NCBI GenBank assembly: GCA_002751075.1
Contig: NAOQ01000029.1
Span: forward strand, 255,107-287,051
Direction of reading: 5' to 3'
DNA length: 31,945 nucleotides
From: Ichthyophonus hoferi
Taxonomy: Eukaryota; Opisthokonta; Ichthyosporea; Ichthyophonida; Ichthyophonidae
In this document: positions 12,784 to 23,073 of the stretch, one piece after another
Position numbering within the stretch: the first letter of the stretch is position 1
How the letters are laid out: every line of letters begins with the position of its first letter
Translations under genes and position numbers: made by a program
The notes under the pieces: model-generated
The model's input: only the letters and a program-made list of their open reading frames with translations
The model's database searches: none
What the model was told of the DNA's origin: nothing

Positions 12784-14481
12784 TCACATCTTCTCAATTT
12801 GCTCTTGGCGAGCCTGTAAGTAATACGTAGGTGAGAATAGTAGGAACAGATTTATAATCTATTGTCATGCTGTGTAATGTAATAATGTAATAGCTTTATA
12901 GATTATCAAAGGAGAAAAAATATCACTGCCTATTGATCTCATTTGTTTACATTCCAATATATCTAGAGAATCGTGCATTTTAAATCTCTTTTTCTTGCCG
13001 CTATTTCATGTCACATATACGCATCTGGTTGGTTCATATAAGTGCTGCATCATCCATATAAAGTGTAGTACTAATATTTTATACCGGATCTTAAAACACA
13101 AAACATTATAGCCTACAACAAAATATTGATTGGGGTCTTGTTTATTAACCGAGCAAAAGGGCTTACCAATTCCTCCAAACGGATGGTCTCCTTCAAGGAT
13201 GACCGACGGACTATCTCGCACTGGACTTCAAACATTTTATCTTCACTAACACGCCTGTAAGAACAAACATAAATTAGTCAGTTAAAATAAATGAATGGGT
13301 GTAGGGATTACCATATGGTAAGTAAAAGATAGTCAATATATGGATATACTAGACATTATAATGGAAATGGTGTAGAAGTTACAATGAAGTAAAAAGAAAA
13401 CACGCATTGAATACATCTAACTAGACACTCAGAAATATACTGACCTCTTCTTTTCGTCATCAGCTAACTTATCAGCTTGGACAGCATTCATGTGTCTAAG
13501 TAGATCTTCTTGCAAATGGATTTTAACTTCTTCCTACACTCATGGGAGGGGAAAGGGGTGGCGGGATGAGAAAATGTTTGTCAACTAATTGCAATTGGTT
13601 GAGTTAAATAAAATTTGCGTATCACATTGTCATCTTTGTTTTGACGTCCAAAATATTTAGCATGTATACGTACGTATACACACATATTCTTATATAACCA
13701 TTTATTTTTCTTTTCCTCTTAATACGCATATTTAATATTACTTCCGATTATAATTTCTACCCCATATACAGAGCCTTCTATTATTCTATTAAGTGAACAC
13801 AATAACAAATTTAACTTTCAATTAGCATAAAATTAAGGCCTTAAATTTGCTTCTGAAGTCTAAACAATCAAGGTTATTCACCTGGGCTTCTGTCAGGTTC
13901 GTATGAGTAATTGGGTTTTCTTCTTTGATTTGCTGAGCACGTTCCTCCTCATAAAGCTGATCAACCAGCTTCCCTGAAACCTTACGCACCAATTCCTGTA
14001 TGAACAATTATACTCGGTTAATATTCTCTTCACTACACCTACTCTATATATATATATTATTTAGTTTCCTGGCTTCTATAGAAAAATTCTTTTTCTCTAA
14101 TTATTATCAACTTTCTTGTTTTTCCAAAATTACATACTCCTTTTGACAAAAAAAAACTACATAATGACCCTTAAATACAATCTTACCCAACGATAAAATA
14201 CTGCTACTAATCTACCAGTTTGTCCTCTAATATAAATAATAAAAACGAAATCAATATCTGTGTCTAATCCCAATGTGTGAATTAGTATCACGAATAAAAG
14301 ATTGCTTACCAAATTAACCATAGTCTATCAAAGCATAATAATGTATACTTGTTTATGTAAACTACACTTGTAACAGAGGGAAATGGAAAGAGAAAAACAG
14401 TGACGTTGGGAAAACATAGCATACGTTTTGCACGACCTCCTTGCGAATCATCACAGTTTCATCTGGAACTGGAATACTCAT
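12784..14481 (-). CDS. Unrecognised small charged helical protein, five exons, 3' end ambiguous
   Basis: Exons in transcript order are 14425-14481, 13882-13995, 13445-13533, 13167-13254 and 12784-12813. All have plausible GT-AG borders and agreeing phases, giving about 125 residues. The protein starts MSIPVPDETVMIRKEVVQN and is rich in Glu, Lys, Arg, Gln and Leu with heptad-like spacing, for example LVDQLYEEERAQQIKEE and LLRHMNAVQADKLADDEKK, so it is probably a coiled coil. I do not recognise the family. The R..L..LYEEE pattern faintly recalls small axonemal microtubule-associated proteins, but this is weak. The start is the first ATG in frame. A possible upstream exon at 14529-14560 (CTAG acceptor, GTAAGT donor) does not join it in phase and could be untranslated. 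The last exon reads ARQEQIEKM and meets TGA at 12784-12786, but a GTGAGAGG donor overlaps that stop and a GTAAGT donor follows it. The gene may therefore continue, or be damaged. It is the upstream neighbour of ARG5,6 on the same strand. Confidence 0.6.
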
Positions 14482-14560
14482 TTTGAATTTGTTTTGTAAG
14501 ATAAAGAAATGTTTAGTTAGCAACTTACGGAATCTCTTCAACTGTCAACAGCACTCCTGC

Positions 14561-17500
14561 CTAGGATAAAGAGAGGAGGTTAGAGAAAAATTACGCGCTC
14601 GTATTAACCAAGTCTTAAATAAAAGCCACAAATACAAGTAAACATAATCAAATATGAATTAGTTAGCATATTTTTTAGAAAGGTTACATTTCTGAAGAAT
14701 TTATAAGAGTCAAAAAGGCTGCAGAAATATGATTAGATTTTTTACTATTTAAACTTGAACTTCAAGAAGAAATGTCACAATCTCCGGGCCATATGAAACA
14801 AAACAAACAGAAAGGTAAAGGTTAAAATACGGTAGTAGTTCTGCAGTTGAATTTTATGACGCATAAAAAATAAATAAATAAAGAGGCCCAAATAACACAT
14901 ACAACATACTTAATTGTACACACTTCTAATTAAAGTTATTATCAAAAAAAAAAAGAATGGTGGGGCTTTAATATATATAAAAGCAAATGAAATAATTTTA
15001 AATAAGAATATTTTGTATCTATATCGAAGCTTCTGGATAAGTCGGAGAGCCATCTAGGGCTGGAGTGTCATTGTCATAACGGTAATTGACTATTGCGATT
15101 AACTGTTACTTTGTGTGAATATTGTGAATTACAATGAGATAATTAGTTATAATTAAGTCTAATTAAAATGGATATGGATAATAATTTAATCTCTCCGCCT
15201 AATGTGGTTTTATATTTCAGTTAATCATAATAGGTAACCTATATGTCAATGCTGGCTAAGTATGCCCATTATTGTGTCTCAGGTTGTGACATTTGGGAGA
15301 AATATAGGGTATAGTATTGGCAGAGCTGCTGTGAGTGCATAACCCTAATATTTATTTAACATATAATCAATCTAAATTCTGATATAATTAAGAGAATTGT
15401 GTACAGTTTTTACTTTTAAAATTAAAAGTGTGTAGTATATTATATGCGATATTAGCTCTTATCATATCTCAAAAAGCCAGTGATTGCGATTATACCCTTG
15501 ATAGCGAATATTACAATCAAAATGACATAATAAACTAATAATACAGCCCTAATCATGGAAGTTATGTGAATGAGCCACCAGCAAATCTAAACGTCTTAAC
15601 TGTTATCAATTCTCACGAGATTTCGAGATTTAACAAAAAGAAATTAAAATAAGAATTAACATTTACAACTATTTGCTCAATATTAAACCTTGCAATATAC
15701 CTCTATCTAATAGTTCCATTACTTACCACTATCAGTGCGAAGTAATCTTTGAAGTAATTTTTTATTGCCTATTCTAGCATACACCACTGGCCAATGCTTG
15801 CTCACCCCTAAATTTGTCGCCAATTTAAAATTTTGATAGTCCTCCTTATACCCGAATTCTCGGGAGAATAATCTCTACGTACATCACACATCCATATCGA
15901 ACAATAATTGCTTTGCCACCATGAATTTTTACAAGCATTAATCTGTTATGTTATCCTAGACCTATAAACATAGTAATGGAGTACGGTATTCAGTCTAGAA
16001 ATGATACTACGCTCTAAATCAAGCCATTGACGTTTAAGCAATTGTCTATATAAGGGATGTCAGAATTTTCGAGCAAGGGTCGAAATGTTAGGGCACTATA
16101 AAGGAATATAGTGTATTGGAAGTTTACCTATGATAACTTGAACTCTCTGAGTCAGACTGATTAATCATTGGGAGTTCCAAACTTTTATATTAAGATATGG
16201 CACCTCTAATTATTGGTTTGATACCTCTGTTAGATACAATGTGTGCAAAAAATTGTAGCATGCGTCAGACCAAATAAATTAAGCACTGGGTAAACATCAA
16301 TCCTCCTGTATATATATCGCTATATAAAATTATTTAGAAAGAGAGATGTTATCCAAGCCACAGGACTCAGAAACAGCAAGTGTACTGCAGGAAAGAAAGG
16401 GGAAATTTATTCACTTACATCTGAGGCCTAGCATATAATTGCTTTTGGGAAAATTTGGCTTGTACAGAATTTTCGGGGGAAATAGCATAATTTTGTAACG
16501 TACAAGATCTACTATTGGAAATCTGCTAAGATTTATCGGTTTTTCATATATAGAATGACTGCATTAGGAAAAAAATAAATGGAAGGAAAAAGGTGCATGG
16601 GAGATTATTTCTGAAAAACATAATTTGTTTTCACATTTTTCTTCACAAAAATTAGTTCAATCAGGACTATAACCTACTGTCCATCTACTTGAATGCCCGT
16701 TTGGCTCTTTGTTACCAGTGAATATTACTTTCCGCTGTATGCTTGTTGTTGGAGCCAAAGCTTTCAATGCCTTTTTTGTTATAGGTTATTCCTTTAAATT
16801 ACAAGACCGTTAACGCCGAATTGAGCGCGTAGTTTAAATTGGCTTGTCGATGCGTAGCTTGTTTGCAAGCTAATGAGCCATCCACCTTAGACTTAGGATG
16901 ATAGTAGAAGATTATCGAGATAAGATAAAGTAATCCTAGTGGGTCTCCGTGATCTTTCATAAATTCTTATTAACCAATAAAAATATTTATGATTGGTCCC
17001 ATTTAGGTTATTGATACTGGTGTTAACCAAAATTAACACCCACATTAAACGAAGGTCGGGAAAGTATTAAAAAAGGGGCAAAAACAACCAATAAAAAGCA
17101 CTGTTTTCAGTCGTCAATACTGTGTCAATTTACGTGCTTACATGTTTTCCTTTTCTTCATATTATGTCTATAGTTGTCAAAGAAGTTAAAGTAGATAATC
17201 CAGATACTTAATTAGAAGACCAACTAGTTGAGTCTGATGTTGATTCTTCTTCGGATCATAATACCATAACTATATCTACACAACCACAATTACATTACAG
17301 TTAATGCATATACAATACATCATCAAGTAAGAAGCTAAAAGCTTCCATATTCATTGACCAACAGCATTTTATACTTTGCTAAAATCTAAATACATTCTAC
17401 AAAGATACTATAACTTTAAATATTAATTAATCGAGGTATTTCTTTATATAGTATAGCAAACTGTAGTAGTTCTAACGATTTTTCCACAGACTTTGGGGAC

Positions 17501-18709
17501 TTCAATTGGTTTTTGTTTATATGTGCATGTTGCTCGGCTAGCAAAGGTTGTAGCGCTTAGCTCATATTTGTTTTAAATAGAAACATGAGATGAATTTGAA
17601 TTAATAGAAGGTTCTATCTCTAATTACCTATAGTACCTTTCTACGAATTCAGAAGAGACTTCGCCTAAATGCGTTTAGGTGTGATTGTAATAATAACACA
17701 GTGTGAACAATCGGTGAGCAAGGCTAGGGCTGGGTTAAGTAATAACAATTATTACTATCAAAAGTAAATAAACAGTTCTCTGTATTCTCAATAGGAGAAA
17801 TATCAGAACCCTAGACTATTATAATGAAGTGCCAATAAAGAACTATACACTACAATAAAATATGTTGATATAAAATACCGGAGAGGTATCTTCTAACCAT
17901 CAATGAGCATATATATATATATATGTATTTAAAATATTGTTAATAACATAGTAAGAAATCCAAAACTTAGTCTATAATGGTTTGTATGTCATTATCGATG
18001 TCTTGATTAATTATTTACGTTCCTTTTATCCTTTTCATACCTCTGTTTATTGATGTCAATATAGCTACATTCCATATTTTGACCCAAACGGAAACGGGAT
18101 AGGTTCTTATTGGTCAATGCAATTCACAAGAGTCTTATGAGGCCTACTAGACATTCTTGGTCATGACTTGATCTTAATTTTTCCAATTACTCTAATGTAT
18201 ATGCCATAATTTAGGTGGCTTTTTATCTAATGCTTTTCATCTGTCCAATTGTTCACATTTCGTTTATCTCTATCAGTGAATCACTTCATCTAATTAAGAG
18301 TACCTTTCACACCATTAAAATTGAGCCAATCATTTCATGACTACCTTTTGCAGCTAATTATGACTGTATAATTGCTTCTTTGGAGCTGGGGGTCTTGCAA
18401 CATACAGTTATAATTATTTAATATTATTACCAATTACTGTTACATATGTACACTGAGAACATAGTAAGTGCAGTATATTAATGTTCAATGCCAATCCAAG
18501 ATGATTAATAAAAATCAAACCAACTAATAACAGAGGTTCCGTGACTGTGTATGTCATAAGCTATTTAGGATCATAATGTTTTGAGTCCAGATAACTCATT
18601 ATTTAAGTGTCTTATCTAAAACCAGTCCAGGAGCATTTACCGGTGACTCTACAATCTTGTAAATTCTAAGAGGAGTTACAGCAGTCTATACTTCTATTGG
18701 GGCAACTAG
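14561..18709. other. Region without a named gene; several short protein-like stretches
   Basis: I find no gene I can name. Minus-strand stretches with coding character are 16799-16960 (53 residues from ATG, MKDHGDPLGLLYLISI...), 15719-15874 (51 residues after a TAG acceptor, including REFGYKEDYQNFKLATNLG) and 15019-15102 (27 residues after AACAG, ending NDTPALDGSPTYPEASI). On the plus strand, an ATG at 17164 starts an acidic, interrupted frame (MSIVVKEVKVDNPD). Small hairpins occur at 16856-16873, 17019-17040 and 17661-17680. Confidence 0.35.
17019..17040. repeat. Perfect 8-bp stem hairpin
   Basis: GGTGTTAA at 17019-17026 pairs with TTAACACC at 17033-17040 across a six-base loop. It is not followed by a T run. 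It lies about 125 bases upstream of the acidic plus-strand frame starting at 17164. Confidence 0.6.
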
Positions 18710-18960
18710 ATGCTCTCAACAATATAGTCACCTGGCCTTCAGCCAACAGCTGGCTACCCAGCTAACTGCATTCTCCTAGGCTTATCAACTTTAAAGGCTT
18801 AGTCCTCAATTGCTTCTTATTTGCTTAATAATAAGAACATACCTTAGCATATCTGAACTTCATGTATGCAAAGAGATATGTTTAGACACCTCTTAATTTG
18901 GTATTCCCTCTCTTCCTAAAACAATATAGGTTATAGGAACAATCTTGTCTCACTTACTAT
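18710..18960 (+). repeat. Dispersed repeat copy 1, unknown family
   Basis: This shares with the copies near 20.4 and 21.8 kb the ordered blocks TTAGcATATcTG, TTTAgACACCtC, TAATTtGGTATTCCC and AATATAGGTtAtAGGAAC. Copies 1 and 3 also match about 100 bases further upstream (a CTTATCAAC...TTAGTCCTCAA...TTATTTG block). Divergence is high, perhaps a third of sites. It continues directly into the left arm of the inverted repeat, so both may come from the same element. Confidence 0.55.
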
Positions 18961-19105
18961 TTCCAACAATAAATGATTGTACAATTTTATCTCAGGGCAG
19001 TTCCACTTATATATTTCCACAAGGGAGTTTAGCCTAGATGAGCAGTAATTTGTCCTTATAACCTATTAAATAAAAGATGCTCCGCATTAAACTCATTGTA
19101 TAAAT

Positions 19106-19668
19106 TTAATCAGATTCTTAGAATGCCCACAACACCAGAGCAAACCCTAAGGGTACTTGCATGCGTAAACCTAACAGTTCTTACCTAGGAAAATATTACC
19201 TGGTCCAAATGGTTTGGTATTACTTGTAAAGCATTTGCGATTATAGGCAAGGGTATCAAGAATTTAACTTGCATCAATACTCGTTTTGTTTACAAGACAC
19301 CTGCAATAATGCTACTCATGCAGTTGTAGTTAAATCGGAAACCACAGCTTTAGTCAATAAGAATAACATAATTGTATGGTATAGTCTCAAATTTACCAGA
19401 AAAATTCAATACATTAAAATTATTTCATCCTTATTGAATATGCAGAAGTAGCATTATTGCAGGTGTCTTCTTGTAAATGAAACAAGTATTGATGCAAGTC
19501 AAGTTCTTGATACCCTTGTCTACAATTGTAAATACTTTACAAGTAATATAAAACCATTAAAACCAGGATATATGTTCCTGATCTCTGGTAAGAACTGTCC
19601 AGGTTTAAGCACGTGTGCACCTTTGAGGTTTGCTCTAATGTTGTGATCGTTGTAATAAACTGATTGAA
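19106..19668. repeat. Large inverted repeat (foldback): arms 19106-19316 and 19447-19668
   Basis: The left arm matches the reverse complement of the right arm over more than 200 bases at roughly 80% identity by eye, with small indels. Anchor matches include AGTAGCATTATTGCAGGTGTC at the inner edge, CAAGGGTATCAAGAA and TTGCATCAATAC in the middle, and AGAGCAAACC near the outer end. The 130-base centre contains its own 8-bp stem (ATTCAATA/TATTGAAT). Weaker similarity continues outward on both sides, to about 18990 on the left and 19770 on the right. Two opposed copies of one old repeat would explain it. No target duplication or recognised transposon end was found. Confidence 0.75.
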
Positions 19669-20319
19669 TTCCTATAAAGCATTTAATGCAGTGTCCTTTA
19701 AAATTTATAATTAAATTTTACTGGTTGTTAAATATGACACTTTAAAGGTGTTAGAGTATGAAAATATATGTCATAAGAGAATATATATATATATATGTTT
19801 TTTGTGCATTTATAGTATAAAAGTGTGTATAAGATCCATAACCCCGTTAAAATACAAATAAATAGATGGAGGACATACGGATAGTGACAGTTATTTTGTA
19901 TCAATGTTAAATTACTATCGATCTATTATTAGAATAAGTGAACGTCTTATTAATCTAGTAAGTAATTCAAATGGTTTTTAATGAATAAAATACATTTATG
20001 TTAGTTAGTTATTTCTTAGGAACCATTTATTTATCAGTATGGGTTTTCATCAACACTCCATTGATTGATTGCTAATTAATTATTATCAGCTTATTGGTTT
20101 ATGATAACTGATTCCGGTATTAGTTGTTTACAAAATTTATTAGGTATAAAATTGACTTCTTGTGATTTGAATGATAATGGAAAAATTTATTTATTCCCAC
20201 ATAGTTGTTTAAATATGATTTTCATCCAAGCGTCGATATAATTTGATCAATATCTATGGCCAATCTATGATCCTTGCATCCGATCACAGTTATCTATGGA
20301 ACAATCCATATCACAATCC

Positions 20320-20440
20320 TAATTCTAATACTTAGTATATCTGTATTCCATGTGTACAAAAGTACACATTTTAAAACCCCCTAATTTGGGTTTCCCTCAA
20401 TTGTAAATAGATATAAGTCACAAGGATTGATCCTGTCTCT
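20320..20440 (+). repeat. Dispersed repeat copy 2, unknown family
   Basis: This is the shortest and most diverged of the three same-strand copies. It keeps the CTTAGTATATCTG, CCCCTAATTTGGG and AGATATAAGTCACAAGGA blocks in the same order. It lies about 1.45 kb from copy 1 and 1.4 kb from copy 3. The DNA between copies is not clearly alike, so this is not a simple tandem array. Confidence 0.45.
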
Positions 20441-20932
20441 ACTTAGTTTGATTTTAATGGCAATTCTACTATTTAATAATTCCCTGAAAACTCCTAATAT
20501 CATCATGTCTTAGCTTTTAATAAGAGTAAGAGATAATCTGGTATAGTATCTGAGACTTCTAATTTAACTGAAATAGAGTTAGCATATGCTAAGTAATATA
20601 AAAAATTAATCAATTAACAGTTATAAGTTATATGTGCAGATATTTGTGTATCTATTTACAGTATTTTTTTCTTAGTAATATATATATATATATATTATTA
20701 GGTGTTGCTTCCTTTTTCTGATTGTTTCAGGAGCTTACACTAATGCCAGGAATTTGCTATGTAAGTTTGTTTAATTTTCAACAAAAACTATTCTTCCAAC
20801 TCAATGTTTTGGAGAGTGTATGTTCTCTTAATTATTGTGCAACATATTGATATACAAACAGAAATGAAAAATTATTTTCATAAAATGCAAACATATCCTC
20901 GTCTAAATTTATACACCGTAGATAAAAAATAC

Positions 20933-21640
20933 CTAAAAGACAGCAAAATGCAGAATAAAAAGAATTTGCATCATGGAATTACCAAGTTTTCCCCTGCAAC
21001 GATTAATTGTCAAAACATAAATATACTTAACAAAGGCTTCTGTAAAAGAAGATAGGTTGAAAAGTTTTCCTAGGAAAATAAAAATTATATTTAAATTATT
21101 ACCATTACCAAACTGGATTTTTAGACCTACTGTTAGAATATAATATATAAACCAAGCAGCCAAAGTCCATACTTGCTCCATAGACAGATTACCTTCTATA
21201 TTATTTTGAACATACATGTGCGCAATCTGCATTACTAGAAACATAGTTGGTGTTGTTATCAAGTTAATTATTAGTTTATAATTTAGGTATTTTTTTATAG
21301 GCTGTAATAATTTAATATCCTCAACAACTTCTATTATATGTGTAGGCTGGAAGAATATTTGGTGCAATGTAAACCTGCCAATCAGTGAGTATCTCAGATT
21401 GGGGCTAAACGATAATTCAAGATGATCGCTTAAGATTGAATCAGCCAATGGCAGAGGCTCTGTTACTACATAGTACTGCAGCTGCTTGAGGGAGACCATG
21501 CAATCATTATTTGTGTTGAGGCAACTAAATGTTTTGCCTTCAATAACACAATCATCAAAGAATGGCATAATTTCCATCTTCGTATATACAGTAACAACAG
21601 ATCCTCGCCCGGATCCCTTGAGAGTCTCACTGGACCATTA
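20933..21640 (-). CDS. Unrecognised open reading frame of about 235 codons, possible membrane protein or decayed element
   Basis: The frame is open from about 21640 to 20933; the first ATG is at 21577, giving 214 residues (MEIMPFFDDCVIEGKTFSC...). A run this long is unlikely by chance in such AT-rich DNA. The middle is polar. The second half has two hydrophobic stretches that could span a membrane, around LIINLITTPTMFLVMQIA and VWTLAAWFIYYILTVG. Near 21100 a GTAATG donor is followed by a TTTTCCTAG acceptor, so a short intron may lie inside the frame. I recognise no domain. It lies just downstream, on the same strand, of a dispersed repeat copy near 21.7-21.85 kb that itself shows conserved reading-frame character. 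It may therefore belong to an old mobile element rather than a host gene. Confidence 0.35.
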
Positions 21641-21855
21641 ACCCGCAACTAACTTCCCAATTAGGTACACTCTTCTAATCTTATTAACCTATGAGCCTAG
21701 TCTTCAAGTTCTGTTGATTTGTTTTTAAGAATACCAATGTCTTAGCCAATATGTGCTTCGTATATGCAACAGGACATGTTTAAACACCCCATAATTCGGT
21801 ATTATCTCTCCTTTAAACAAATATAGGTCACAGGGACGCACCGCTATATAAATAT
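21595..21855 (+). repeat. Dispersed repeat copy 3, unknown family
   Basis: This matches copy 1 across its whole length, including the upstream block, and copy 2 in the core (TTTAAACACCCCATAATTCGG, ATATAGGTCACAGG). On the minus strand all three copies read as similar peptide text (for example PCDLYLFKGEIIPNYGVFK here), which suggests descent from a protein-coding element. The minus-strand frame at 20933-21640 follows it. Confidence 0.55.
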
Positions 21856-23073
21856 TTTTCAACATGATAGCATTCTTTTCAACACCATTGCTAATGAGGC
21901 TTTACTTCTACGTATAAAAGATACAGTCTCAAATGATGTTTTGCTAAGATATTGGCTTTAGTCAAGCTGTGCGCAACAGTTTACTACTTTTAATATGGTT
22001 TAGAATACTATACTCTTAGAATCAATGCCTTATATATGGCTTAGCATTGTTAGAAAGTTTAATCTTCCTTCTTTGGACGGGCTGATTAGAAGCAGACTTA
22101 TTTATATTAGGTTGTATGAACCCAAAAGATAGGAGGAGCGATCGCTGATTTCAGCAGACCACAACTGATTGGCGTGGAGCTCACAGCAATCTACATTCCA
22201 TACTAAAAGTTGTGCACCACGTATCAAGTCTTAATATTTAAAGTCTAATAGTAAAGTGGTATCATATTATGATAATATACTAGTATGATAGTATAATAGC
22301 ATAATAGTATAACAATATAATAGTATATTAGCTTAGTAATATCATAGGAAAATTAGCCCAGATCTACTGAAGAAAGAGTTAGAAAGGTATACCTATGTAG
22401 TCACAGTATCACTATATAGTTTAGTTCACCAGAGAGAAGTGCTTGAACTGGCGTTTAGGAAGGTTGATGCTTCCAAACAGCGATCCAAGCATTTTCTTTT
22501 TACTAGTTATTTTTAATTTTAATTTAATTTTAGTTTTTGTCTTACCAACGATCTGAAAAAACCTTACCAGCTCATCATACTCTACCTAGTGTTTATTAGG
22601 ACTACTTAAAAAATAATATGGAATACAGCGTAGTACAACACGACACAATATCTGTACAGGTATGCAGGCACAGGAACAGATACATATAAATCACTCAGTT
22701 GGACAGGAAGGTCAAGATACAAAGATGTATACTCGAAAGATTCCAAAAACTCCTTACTGATTCTCACACCTACATTTTCATAATTCAAATCCTTCTTCCT
22801 TCTATTTAATTTTATGTACAGGTATTACAGACATCTCCAGAACTTTATGGAACTAAAACTCGTGGTCTTCAATACTATATAACCTGTTTCGGTTTAGTCA
22901 CAGAAGATTTACTTCAACAAATTATACTTTTCATCACCTCAACTTAACAGGCAGTCATATTTTCTCTATTACTATTGAATGATTCTTATATAATTTTACT
23001 GAGACATGTATTATTAATACAGGTCTTTATGAGGACACAGACAGGTTTGGCTTAGTAGATCACAGCTAAGAAC
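21856..23073. other. Upstream region of DNA2; no supported gene
   Basis: This should hold the DNA2 promoter if translation begins at 23074. Around 22420-22500 and 22606-22950 the base composition is more even and several frames on both strands stay open at once, so none can be chosen. No TATA box or known operator is singled out, because TATA-like strings are everywhere in this DNA. Confidence 0.4.
22260..22340. repeat. AT-rich TAGTATAATA-type repeat
   Basis: Imperfect units of ATAGTATAATAG and ATAATAGCATAA upstream of DNA2. A related run appears again at about 23730-23910 inside the presumed first DNA2 intron. Confidence 0.6.

Noticed and set aside
14773-14815. Plus-strand start-exon candidate MSQSPGHMKQNKQK before GTAAAG
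   Set aside because: No downstream exon joins it with convincing coding text.
15281-15328. Plus-strand 48-base exon-like stretch (VVTFGRNIGYSIGRAA) between TCTCAG and GTGAGT
   Set aside because: Good splice-like borders, but no phase-compatible partner exon on that strand and nearby coding-like stretches are on the other strand.
20731-20760. 30-base plus-strand stretch between TTTCAG and GTAAGT
   Set aside because: Only ten codons and no partner exons; splice-like strings are common in this DNA.
22423-22494. Minus-strand small frame starting MLGSLFGSINLPKRQFKHF with a possible GTGAAC donor
   Set aside because: It looks like a start exon, but other frames on the plus strand are also open here, so the coding strand cannot be decided.
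22822-22950. Plus-strand frame with TSPELYGTKTRG, recalling a motif of major facilitator transporters
   Set aside because: The match is a few residues, the following text lacks the expected helix pattern, and no neighbouring exons of such a transporter were found.
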